From contig JAIOPE010000106.1 of the NCBI GenBank assembly GCA_021414065.1, positions 1 to 60,002 on the forward strand: a stretch of DNA of 60,002 nt, given 5' to 3'. A program made the translations under genes and the position numbers. Under the pieces are notes generated by a model. It saw only the letters and a program-made list of their open reading frames with translations, was not told the DNA's origin and ran no database searches. Position 1 is the first letter of the stretch. Each line of letters begins with the position of its first letter. Below, in pieces: positions 26,400 through 34,225 of the stretch. The stretch comes from Planctomycetota bacterium (GTDB lineage: Bacteria > Planctomycetota > JAJSAM01 > JAJVHW01).

Positions 26400-28480
26400 T
26401 GGCCGCCGAGTTCACTCAGGACGGCCGGCCGATGTCGGTGAAGTCGCCGCTCGGGAAGGACGTGCTCCTTCTCACGGGCCTGCGCTTCCGCGAGTCGATG
26501 TCGTCGCCGTTCGCGGGCGAGCTCGAGATGCTCTCGAAGGAGCACTCGATCGACCCCATGAAGATCGTCGGCAAGGGCGTCACGGTGACCGTCCTCGACG
26601 ACGACGCGACGTCCCGGAAGCGTTACTTCCACGGCATCGTGCGCACGTTCGAATCCGGCGCGCTCGAGAACCGCGGCCTCCGGCGGTACCGCGCGGAGAT
26701 CGTGCCGACGCTGGCGCTCCTCGGGCTGCGCAGCGACTGCAAGGTGTTCCAGGACAAGTCCGTCAAGGACATCGTCACGGCCGTGCTGCAGGAGTGCGGG
26801 CTCACGGACTTCGAGTGGAACCTGAACGCGACGCACGACGTGCGCACCTACTGTGTGCAGTACCGCGAGGCGTGTCTCGACTTCGTGCAGCGCCTCCTCG
26901 AGGAGGAGGGCATCTACTACTTCTTCCGTCACCAGGACGGCAAGCACGTGCTGGTGTTCGCCGACGCGGCGTCCGCTTACGGGACGTGCGCGCAGGCCGG
27001 TGCGCGGTTCACCGACGGCGCGCTCGACGAGCCGCACATCGCGTCGTGGCTGCACCGTTACGAGATCCGGCCGGGCAAGTCCACACTCCGCGACTTCAAT
27101 TTCGAGACCCCCGCCACGATCCCGCAGGGCACGACGAACACCGTCGTGCAACTCCCCGGCACGTCCGGCTGGGAGATCTACGACTACCCCGGCGGCTTCC
27201 TGAAGGCGGCCGAGGGCGCGACCGTCGCGAAGCGGCGCATGGAGGAGCTCGAGGCGCCATGGTCGGTGGTGACCGGCGGCGGCACCTGCGCCACGTTCAC
27301 GCCGGGTTCGAAGTTCGAACTGCTCCTCTTCGATCCGGACAAGTCGCAGGAGAAGAAGAAGTTCACGCTCGTGTCCGTCGTGCACGAGGCGCGCGACGAG
27401 AGCTACGCGACCGGCGGCAAGCAGGGCCGGTACTTCAACTCGTTCGAGTGCATCCCCGACTCCGTGGTCTTCCGCCCCGTCCGCTCAACGCGGCGCCCGG
27501 TCGTCGAGGGGCCGCAGACCGCCGTCGTGGTCGGCCCCTCCGGCGAGGAGATCTACGTAGACAAGTACGGCCGGATCAAGGTGCAGTTCCACTGGGACCG
27601 TCTCGGCCAGAAGAAGGAGACGAGCTCCTGCTGGGTGCGCGTGGCGCAGGGCTGGGCCGGCGCGACGTGGGGTTCGTACCAGTGGCCCCGCATCGGCCAG
27701 GAGGTCGTCGTGGACTTCCTGGAGGGCGATCCGGACCGGCCGATCGTGACGGGCGGCGTCTACAACGCCGATCAGATGCCGCCGTACGCGCTGCCCGACA
27801 ACAAGACGCGGAGCGGGTGGAAGTCGCGCAGCAGCAAGGGCGCCGGTGCGGAGAACTTCAACGAGATCCGCTTCGAAGACAAGAAGGGCTCGGAAGAGGT
27901 CTACGTCCACGCAGAGAAGGACTTCCTCCGGGTCGTCGAGAACAACGACGTCCTGAAGGTCGGCTTCGAGAAGAAGGACAAGGGCGACCAGACGATCGAG
28001 GTCCACAACGACCGCACGATCACCGTGAAGGAAGGCAAGCAGACGACCACCGTCGAGAAGGGCGATGACCTCCTCGAGGTCCGCCAGGGCAAGCACTCGG
28101 TGATCGTGGGGCAGGGCGACGACCTGCACCAGGTGAAGACCGGCAAGCGCGACGTGCTCGTGGACACGGGCAACGACACGCACAAGGTCGCCACGGGCAA
28201 CCGCACCGTCGAAGTGGGGATGGGCAACGACTCCCTCACCGTGAAGATGGGCAACCAGACCACCAAGATCAGCCTCGGCAAGTCCACGACCGAGGCGATG
28301 CAGTCGATCGAGCTGAAGGTCGGCGGCAGCTCGATCAAGGTGGACCAGACGGGCGTGACGATCAAGGGCCCGATGATCACGATCGAGGCCAGCGCGATGC
28401 TGTCCGCCAAGGGACTCATGTCGGAAGTCAAGGGCACCGCGATGCTGACACTGAACGGCGCCATCACGATGATCAACTGA
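26399..28480 (+). CDS. vgrG: T6SS spike protein VgrG (TssI)
   Basis: 693 residues. Domain order is gp27-like (about 1-370), OB-fold gp5 (about 375-465, with the conserved D-K-Y-G-R-I-K-V-Q-F-H-W-D-R segment) and a C-terminal beta-helix made of about ten short repeats in T-x-x-V-x-x-G-x-x-x-x-x-V rhythm (about 530-640). No extra effector domain is fused after the beta-helix. VgrG trimers form the spike at the tube tip; effectors bind it or PAAR. One-base TGATG overlaps at both ends couple it to Hcp-like copy 4 and to the small protein downstream. Confidence 0.97.
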   Translation: MAAEFTQDGRPMSVKSPLGKDVLLLTGLRFRESMSSPFAGELEMLSKEHSIDPMKIVGKGVTVTVLDDDATSRKRYFHGIVRTFESGALENRGLRRYRAEIVPTLALLGLRSDCKVFQDKSVKDIVTAVLQECGLTDFEWNLNATHDVRTYCVQYREACLDFVQRLLEEEGIYYFFRHQDGKHVLVFADAASAYGTCAQAGARFTDGALDEPHIASWLHRYEIRPGKSTLRDFNFETPATIPQGTTNTVVQLPGTSGWEIYDYPGGFLKAAEGATVAKRRMEELEAPWSVVTGGGTCATFTPGSKFELLLFDPDKSQEKKKFTLVSVVHEARDESYATGGKQGRYFNSFECIPDSVVFRPVRSTRRPVVEGPQTAVVVGPSGEEIYVDKYGRIKVQFHWDRLGQKKETSSCWVRVAQGWAGATWGSYQWPRIGQEVVVDFLEGDPDRPIVTGGVYNADQMPPYALPDNKTRSGWKSRSSKGAGAENFNEIRFEDKKGSEEVYVHAEKDFLRVVENNDVLKVGFEKKDKGDQTIEVHNDRTITVKEGKQTTTVEKGDDLLEVRQGKHSVIVGQGDDLHQVKTGKRDVLVDTGNDTHKVATGNRTVEVGMGNDSLTVKMGNQTTKISLGKSTTEAMQSIELKVGGSSIKVDQTGVTIKGPMITIEASAMLSAKGLMSEVKGTAMLTLNGAITMIN

Positions 28481-29073
28481 TGGGTACGAAGCTCCCCGCC
28501 GTCACCGCCCGTCGCGCCGCCGACGTCGCCGCCGTCGCCGAGTTGTCGGACGAGGCCGCGCCTCTGCTCGAGCCGGATGCCACGCCGGGTGACTTCGTGG
28601 ACGCCCTCCGCGGCGCGTCGAAGTTCGCCGACGCAGACCGGTTCCTGGCGCACGGGCTCGGCCGGCGCGAAGCCGTGTGGTGGGCGTGCGTCTGCTGTCG
28701 GCTCGCGCCGGATCCGCGCCCGCACCCCGGCGCGGCCGCCGCGCTCGCCGCCGCCGAGGCGTGGTGCCGCGTGCCCTCGGAGGAGAACCGCCGTGCCGCG
28801 CACGAGGCGGCCGCGGCGACGCAGTTCGGCGTGGCCGAGGCGTGGGCGGCGCTCGGCGCGTTCTGGAGCGGCGGGAGCATCGCCCCCGCGGACGCGCCGC
28901 AGCCGGTGCCGCCCGGTCCGTTCCTCACCGCGAAAGCCGTGTCGTGCGCCCTCACGATGTGCGCGGTCCGTCACGATCCCGCCGTTGCGAACGCGAAGCT
29001 CCTCACCTTCCTCGAGCGCGGCATCGCAATCGCCCAGACGCCCGCGGCGCCGGCCCCCCAGGCGGGTGCCTGA
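28480..29073 (+). CDS. VgrG-associated small helical protein (resembles DUF6931)
   Basis: 197 residues, Ala-rich and helical, with conserved-looking features: V-W-W-A-C-V-C-C near residue 66, an A-x-x-A-x-x-W pattern, and a Gly/Pro segment at 130-145 followed by F-L-T-A-K-A-V. It sits between vgrG and PAAR with one-base overlaps on each side. I know a family in exactly this slot as DUF6931; the match is from memory and should be checked. A VgrG-PAAR or effector-loading adaptor role fits the position but is inference. Confidence 0.6.
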   Translation: MGTKLPAVTARRAADVAAVAELSDEAAPLLEPDATPGDFVDALRGASKFADADRFLAHGLGRREAVWWACVCCRLAPDPRPHPGAAAALAAAEAWCRVPSEENRRAAHEAAAATQFGVAEAWAALGAFWSGGSIAPADAPQPVPPGPFLTAKAVSCALTMCAVRHDPAVANAKLLTFLERGIAIAQTPAAPAPQAGA

Positions 29074-29363
29074 TGGGTTTCCCGGCTGCGCGCGTCACCG
29101 ACATGCACGTGTGCCCGATGTTCACGGGCCCCGTGCCGCACGTCGGCGGCCCGGTCGCTCTCGGCTGTTTCACCTGCCTCATCGGCAAGATGCCCGCCGC
29201 GCGCATGGGCGACATGGCGGTGTGCGTGGGACCGCCCGACGTGATCGCGAAGGGCAGTGCCACGGTGCTCATCGGCAAGATGCCGGCGGCCCGGATGCTC
29301 GACAATTGCGCCCACGGCGGAATGATTGTCGTCGGTTGTCCGACGGTGCTCATCGGCGGGTGA
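29073..29363 (+). CDS. PAAR-repeat spike-tip protein
   Basis: 96 residues. The PAAR pattern is clear: P-A-A-R-V-T-D-M-H-V-C-P at the start, then two near-identical blocks of V/C-L-I-G-K-M-P-A-A-R-M, and a final H-G-G-x-I-V-x-G-C-P-T-V. Histidine and cysteine residues (H12, C14, H80-region, C at the end) can bind the tip zinc. The protein caps VgrG and sharpens the spike. No effector domain is fused. The ATG overlaps the upstream stop (TGATG); 141 bases follow before the next gene. Confidence 0.93.
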   Translation: MGFPAARVTDMHVCPMFTGPVPHVGGPVALGCFTCLIGKMPAARMGDMAVCVGPPDVIAKGSATVLIGKMPAARMLDNCAHGGMIVVGCPTVLIGG

Positions 29364-29421
29364 GCCGCACTCGGAGCCCGCGGGTCGTACGTCACTTTCG
29401 AATCCCCCGGACCGCCTCCAT

Positions 29422-29487
29422 GCCGCGCGCGTGCGCGGCGGGACGGCGCCGGATGCACGGTGTCAGTGGGCGGCGGCCGCAGGCCGC
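29422..29487 (+). other. Two small hairpins between PAAR and the 494-residue gene
   Basis: GCCGCGC/GCGCGGC with loop GCGT spans 29422-29439, and GCGGCC/GGCCGC with a 3-base loop spans 29473-29487. Neither is followed by a T-run. They may weakly terminate the hcp-vgrG-PAAR transcript or only reflect GC richness. The second lies just before the ribosome site of the next gene. Confidence 0.3.
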
Positions 29488-29504
29488 GCCCCGGAGGCTG
29501 CACG

Positions 29505-30989
29505 ATGGGTTTCTCGACGATGAAGGAGAGCGACTGCCTGGTGCGCAAGGCGCTCGGGCAGTTCAAGTGGGCCGACGCTGAGGCCCTGGTGGGCACGCAG
29601 ACGCTCGCGACCGGCGCGAAGTCCGCGGTGCAGACGGCGGCGTCCGAGGCGGGCGACGCGAAGCTCGTGAAGCCCGTCGCGAAGGTCGGCCTCGTCGGGA
29701 AGAACCTCGTCTTCCGCATCAAGCACGAGGGCGGCCACCACGGGAAGGCCGACATCCTCATCGTGAAGAACTACGTCCGCGCGGCGCCGGACACCGGCGC
29801 CGTGAAGAAGGCGATGCTCAAGTCGAGCAAGCAGAAGGACCTGCTCAGCGTGGCGTGGTGGAACGACGTGCGGGGCGACCTCGATCCCGGCGAGCTCGGC
29901 GCCGCGCTCGCCGACTACGCGAAGGGCATCCAGGGCCTGACCGGCAAGGAGACCTCGCAGCAGCTCGAGCAGCTCGCCGACGATCTCGTCGGATCGATCG
30001 AGTCCGCGATCGGCGGCCTCCGCTCGAAGCTCGGCCACAAGGACGACCAGGGCCTGCTCGGCCGCGTCGAGAACGCCGCCAGCCAGGCGCGCGAGGAGTT
30101 CGCCGGGCGCCGCGTCGAGGCCGAGAAGCGGTTCGCAGACGCGGCGAAGGTCGCCGTCTCGATCGTCGCCGACCGCACGAAGAAGATCCTCCTGGCGATC
30201 ACGAAGGCCGAGAAGACGATCGAGTCCGGCGACACCGCCGCCGCGTACCGCGACTACACGCTCGTGAAGCAGATCTGCGTCAAGGAGGACGCGGACTCGA
30301 CGATCGTCCCGGCGTCGTCGAGCAACACGTCGGTGGACAGCGCCGCGGTGCTCGACGTCGTGAAGAAGTCCGCCGCCGCCGACGACCTGCGCAAGCTGTT
30401 CACCGCTCTGCCGACGAAGTGCCGCAACCTGCTCACCCAGATCGAGAAGCTGGAGGAGGGCAAGGACCTCGACTCGGACCACCCGGAGCGGACCTCGTCG
30501 CAGGTGTTCGGCTACCGCAACGACCTCGTCGCGATCAACGCGGAGTACAAGAAGGTGCTGACGACGATCGACAACGCCCGCAAGACGGCGATCGGCCGCC
30601 TGCAGATCGCGAAGAAGTTCCACCAGGGCGTGAGCGGACTGAAGGCGTGGGATGACCGCGTCTCCGACGGCGTCGTCTCCGACGTGAACGGAATGGCGAA
30701 GCTCATGGAAGAGACCGTCAAGGTGTACTCCGGCATCCGCAGCGAGTCCGGCGACGTGAAGAAGTGGGTCGCCGGCGCCAAGATCACCGCGCCCGACATC
30801 GCGAAGTTCCTCACGCCGATCCTGAACAAGTGCATGGCCACCTGGTACGGCTACCGCGACGCCGAGACCGCGTATCTCGACGAGGTCGAGGCGATCGCCG
30901 GCACGGCGGAGACGAAGTTCGGCGGTGCGGCCACCGAAGGTGTCAAGGCGATCCGCGCGGCCGTCGCGCTGCGCCGCAAGGCGGGCTGA
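29505..30989 (+). CDS. Large helical protein of unknown family, next to PAAR
   Basis: 494 residues from ATG 29505, chosen because GGAGG at 29493-29497 precedes it; a GTG 45 bases upstream is weaker. Residues about 1-110 look mixed alpha/beta (with K-N-L-V-F-R-I-K-H-E-G-G-H-H), the rest is lysine- and alanine-rich helix with coiled-coil character. It has no signal peptide, no membrane helix and no recognisable catalytic motif. Position right after PAAR is the usual place for a T6SS effector or its loading factor, but no obvious immunity gene follows; the next gene is convergent. I cannot name a function. Confidence 0.75.
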   Translation: MGFSTMKESDCLVRKALGQFKWADAEALVGTQTLATGAKSAVQTAASEAGDAKLVKPVAKVGLVGKNLVFRIKHEGGHHGKADILIVKNYVRAAPDTGAVKKAMLKSSKQKDLLSVAWWNDVRGDLDPGELGAALADYAKGIQGLTGKETSQQLEQLADDLVGSIESAIGGLRSKLGHKDDQGLLGRVENAASQAREEFAGRRVEAEKRFADAAKVAVSIVADRTKKILLAITKAEKTIESGDTAAAYRDYTLVKQICVKEDADSTIVPASSSNTSVDSAAVLDVVKKSAAADDLRKLFTALPTKCRNLLTQIEKLEEGKDLDSDHPERTSSQVFGYRNDLVAINAEYKKVLTTIDNARKTAIGRLQIAKKFHQGVSGLKAWDDRVSDGVVSDVNGMAKLMEETVKVYSGIRSESGDVKKWVAGAKITAPDIAKFLTPILNKCMATWYGYRDAETAYLDEVEAIAGTAETKFGGAATEGVKAIRAAVALRRKAG

Positions 30990-31006
30990 CAGCCGCCGGA
31001 CGAACG

Positions 31007-31067
31007 GCGCGCCGGGCCTCCGGCGCGCGCAACCACGGGGCAGGGCGGGCGACCGTCCTGCCCCGTG
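31007..31067. terminator. Paired hairpins between convergent genes
   Basis: Two strong inverted repeats fill the 112-base convergent gap: GCGCGCCGG/CCGGCGCGC with a 4-base loop (31007-31028), and CACGGGGCAGG/CCTGCCCCGTG with a 12-base loop (31034-31067). Both stems are perfect. No T-run follows on either strand, as is common in GC-rich genomes. Placement suggests a bidirectional terminator. Confidence 0.6.
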
Positions 31068-31101
31068 CCGTTCCGCGAGCCGTCGCCGGGCGAACCCGCC
31101 G

Positions 31102-34100
31102 CTACTTCGTGTCCTTCTCCATCTTCGGCGGCGTGCGACTGGTCATGGCCGGCGCGCGGCGGCGGTTGCCGGTTCGGAGTCCGCCGGTGCCCTCGGGCTG
31201 CGTGGTCGGCGGGACATCTTTCGGCGGCTCCGGCGGCTTCGGCGCCGCCGCGAGCACGACCGCGATCGAGTCGGTCCAGTCGTCCACCAGCGAACCCAGC
31301 CCGGCCACGGCGAGGTCCATCTCGTCGTGCGGCGCGCCCGTCTCCGCCACCGGACGGTAGGCCGCGAGCGACTCGGCGAGTTGCTTCGACCGGCCGTGCG
31401 CCGCGCGGATCTCCTCGGCCGACGGCTGGTTGGCGGTCAGCGCCAGCGCACGATCGTCTGCCTTGGCGGCGACGAATTCCCCATACGTTGCTCGGTCCTT
31501 CGCGACGAGCTTCAGGCCTGCCATCACCGCTGGAGCGGGGGACTTGCGGAGCTTCGGCACCGCCTTCGTCTCGGCGCGCGACGTCAGCCGCACCCAGTAC
31601 GCGGCGGTGACCTCCGTCGGCTGCGGCGCCCAGTTGGTCGCGATCTTCTCCGGGTCGAGGAACACGCGGTCCTCGTTCAGCTTCGCGGTCAGGAACTCCC
31701 GGATCTTCCGCTCGGTGGCCGAGTCGAGCGCGAGCGAACGCTCGTTCAATCCGCACGCCTTCAGGAACTCGATCGCAACCGGGTCGCCCTTCTCCTTCGC
31801 CGCCCATGCGATGCCGTGCATGGCGAGCGTGCCGTTCATCTTCAGCGCCTCGAGCGCGTTGCGCCGGTTCTTCGGGTTGCGGAACGCCTCGCGGGTGACA
31901 TTCCAACCCTTGCGGAGCTTCGCCTCGTCGGCGATGTCGTAGGCGAGATCCTCGAGCGACTCGGATGCCGAGCCGACCACGGAGACGAGCTTCCCCGCCG
32001 CGACCACTGGCGGGAAGCCGGTGAGTTCCATGATCGTGCCGGCGATCTGCACGGCGATGAGCGCGTCCTGGACCATGTGGTGCGCGACCTGCTCCTCCTT
32101 GCTCTCGAAGAAGCCCTGGACGGACGTAGAGAGCGGGCTGCCGGCCTTCTTCGCGCGCTTGTACTGCACGCGGAAGGCGGCGAGGAGCTGGATGCGGCGC
32201 CCGGCGCGGTAGACGTTCACCGAGAACTTCACGACGAGCTTCGCGAGCTTGAGCGCGGGGAGGACCTCCTGCGCCAGCGTCTTCGTCACCTCCGTGACGC
32301 CACCCTGGACCGTCGCCACAGCCGACTTCGAGATCGTGACACCGGTGGACGCGAGGCCCGTGAGCGTGCCCACGCTGCCGGCGACGAACGCGAGGATCTT
32401 CGTCTCCTGCCGCGTCTCGGCGATGAGCCGCTCGATTGCGTTCTGCTGCGCGAGCATCTCGCCCGAGTCGTCCACGAGGGTCAGCCGGTTCTCGAAACTC
32501 CGGGCCTCGGACTCCGCGAGGTCCATCGCGTCGAGGAGCTCCGACTGCTCCTTCGCTTCGGTGGTCTTGCGGAGCGCTTCCATGGCGCTCGGGTCCTCGG
32601 CGAAGGCCTTCGCGAGCGCTTTCCCGTCGGATCCCGAGGCGGCCGCGGAGACCGCGTCTATCGCCGCCTTCAGCAGCATCTCGGCCGCCGCGCCGGGCTT
32701 CCGCTCGGCGTCGGACTCGTACTCGATCGCGAGGTTCAGATCCGACGCGCCCACGGCGGAGAGGAACGACTTCTCCATGCCCTTGCCGAACTGCGCGAGC
32801 GCCGCCCCCGCGTCACCCTCGGGGCGGACGGAGTCGCACGCGCGACCGAACGCCGCCGCGAACTCTGCGGCGAGTGCGCCGCCGTCCGGCTCCTTCGACC
32901 GGACCACGTCGTCGAGTACGCCCCAGTCCACGGCGTCCACGTACGCGCCCGCGAACGCGAGCGCGGCACCCGGCGCCAAGCTCTCGAGCGCGTTGCCGAT
33001 CGCTTCGTCCACGGTGCCAGGCACTCCGGCGACAGCCTTCTTCGCGGCCGTCTCCCACTGCGCCATCAGGGCTGCCTGCTCGATCTTCTTGGCCTCGTCG
33101 GCCGCGAAGCCTTTGGCCTCGAGGATGCGCGAGATCACGCCGGGCACGGCATCCATCAGGCCCATGATGCTCTGGTACGTTGCTTCGAGACCCAGGGCGG
33201 ACTTCGCCGCGGCGTCCTTGCCCATCACCATCACGAGAGCCTTGCCGAACGAGTTGACGTAGACCGCCTCGTCCTCTTTCGACGTGATGCGCGCCTGGTC
33301 GCCGGTGTCGAGCCGGGTGTTCCAGTCGCCGGTTCGGTCCTGGCGCTCGATCGATGCCTGGAGCTGACCGCTGCCGTATCGCTCCGCCGTGAGTCCGAGC
33401 GTGACCGACGACTTGATCGCCGTCGCCGTGGACGCAGCGAGCTTCAGGCCGCGCGCGCGCTCCTCCTTCGTGCCGGTCTCACCGCCTGCGATCGACCGGA
33501 GGAGACGGCTGTTCGTCACCGAGTTGGTCACGACGTCGCCGACGCGCGTGACCATTCCGCCGAACGCCTTCAGCTTGTCGGTGCCCGTGCCCTTGCCGCG
33601 CCAGTCGAGGTCGATCTTCGCGTCGGAGAGGATGCGTTCCTCCCGCGCCTCCTCGAGCGACGCGCGGTAGCGCTCGAGCGACGCGTCGATGTACTTCTGC
33701 ACGACGCTGTACTTGTCCGGGATGAGCGTCTCCGGGAAGAGCCCCCGGCGGCGGAGCGGCTCGAACACCTCCTCGGCGATGTCGTCCTCGGAGAACAGCG
33801 ATCGCCCGTCGTCCGACTTCTCCGCGAGGAGCCGGTCCACGGCCGGGAAGACGTGCTTCAGGAGCAGAGCGTCGATCGCCTGCTTCTGGTCCATCGTGAT
33901 GCCCTGCGTCTGCGACGCCTCCTCGCTCTCGAGGACTTTCGTGGGGTCGTCGCCGACGGACCGGATCTCGCCCTTCCCGGAGCGGTCTTTCACGGTGAAG
34001 TCGAGCGTGCCGCGGAGCGTCTCCTCGTCGGGGAGCGAGCCGAGCACCTGCGCGAGCGCGATCTCACGAGCGCGCCGTGTCGCCTCGAACGTCTCCGACG

Positions 34101-34164
34101 CCTTCGCCGGAACACCCAGTTCCTTCAGGTACTTGATCTGCTGCTCGGTCAGGACGTGCGGCAT
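31102..34164 (-). CDS. 1020-residue helical protein with internal hydrophobic segments, unknown family
   Basis: Last gene of a three-gene minus operon. The N-terminus is soluble and charged. A Gly/Ala/Thr-rich hydrophobic segment at about 588-608 resembles a glycine-zipper helix, and a second hydrophobic stretch lies at about 693-728. The C-terminal 35 residues are Pro/Thr/Lys-rich. There is no signal peptide. The mixture of amphipathic helices and internal hydrophobic hairpins recalls pore-forming toxins or tape-measure proteins, and position beside vgrG/PAAR would suit a T6SS membrane-targeting effector. This is inference; I recognise no family. 61 bases separate it from the upstream gene. 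Confidence 0.75.
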   Translation of the reverse strand: MPHVLTEQQIKYLKELGVPAKASETFEATRRAREIALAQVLGSLPDEETLRGTLDFTVKDRSGKGEIRSVGDDPTKVLESEEASQTQGITMDQKQAIDALLLKHVFPAVDRLLAEKSDDGRSLFSEDDIAEEVFEPLRRRGLFPETLIPDKYSVVQKYIDASLERYRASLEEAREERILSDAKIDLDWRGKGTGTDKLKAFGGMVTRVGDVVTNSVTNSRLLRSIAGGETGTKEERARGLKLAASTATAIKSSVTLGLTAERYGSGQLQASIERQDRTGDWNTRLDTGDQARITSKEDEAVYVNSFGKALVMVMGKDAAAKSALGLEATYQSIMGLMDAVPGVISRILEAKGFAADEAKKIEQAALMAQWETAAKKAVAGVPGTVDEAIGNALESLAPGAALAFAGAYVDAVDWGVLDDVVRSKEPDGGALAAEFAAAFGRACDSVRPEGDAGAALAQFGKGMEKSFLSAVGASDLNLAIEYESDAERKPGAAAEMLLKAAIDAVSAAASGSDGKALAKAFAEDPSAMEALRKTTEAKEQSELLDAMDLAESEARSFENRLTLVDDSGEMLAQQNAIERLIAETRQETKILAFVAGSVGTLTGLASTGVTISKSAVATVQGGVTEVTKTLAQEVLPALKLAKLVVKFSVNVYRAGRRIQLLAAFRVQYKRAKKAGSPLSTSVQGFFESKEEQVAHHMVQDALIAVQIAGTIMELTGFPPVVAAGKLVSVVGSASESLEDLAYDIADEAKLRKGWNVTREAFRNPKNRRNALEALKMNGTLAMHGIAWAAKEKGDPVAIEFLKACGLNERSLALDSATERKIREFLTAKLNEDRVFLDPEKIATNWAPQPTEVTAAYWVRLTSRAETKAVPKLRKSPAPAVMAGLKLVAKDRATYGEFVAAKADDRALALTANQPSAEEIRAAHGRSKQLAESLAAYRPVAETGAPHDEMDLAVAGLGSLVDDWTDSIAVVLAAAPKPPEPPKDVPPTTQPEGTGGLRTGNRRRAPAMTSRTPPKMEKDTK

Positions 34165-34225
34165 GGCGGTCTCCGTGGGGCGGTGCGGCGGGGGATCGTA
34201 GGAATCGTGGATCGGTCCGTGCGGT

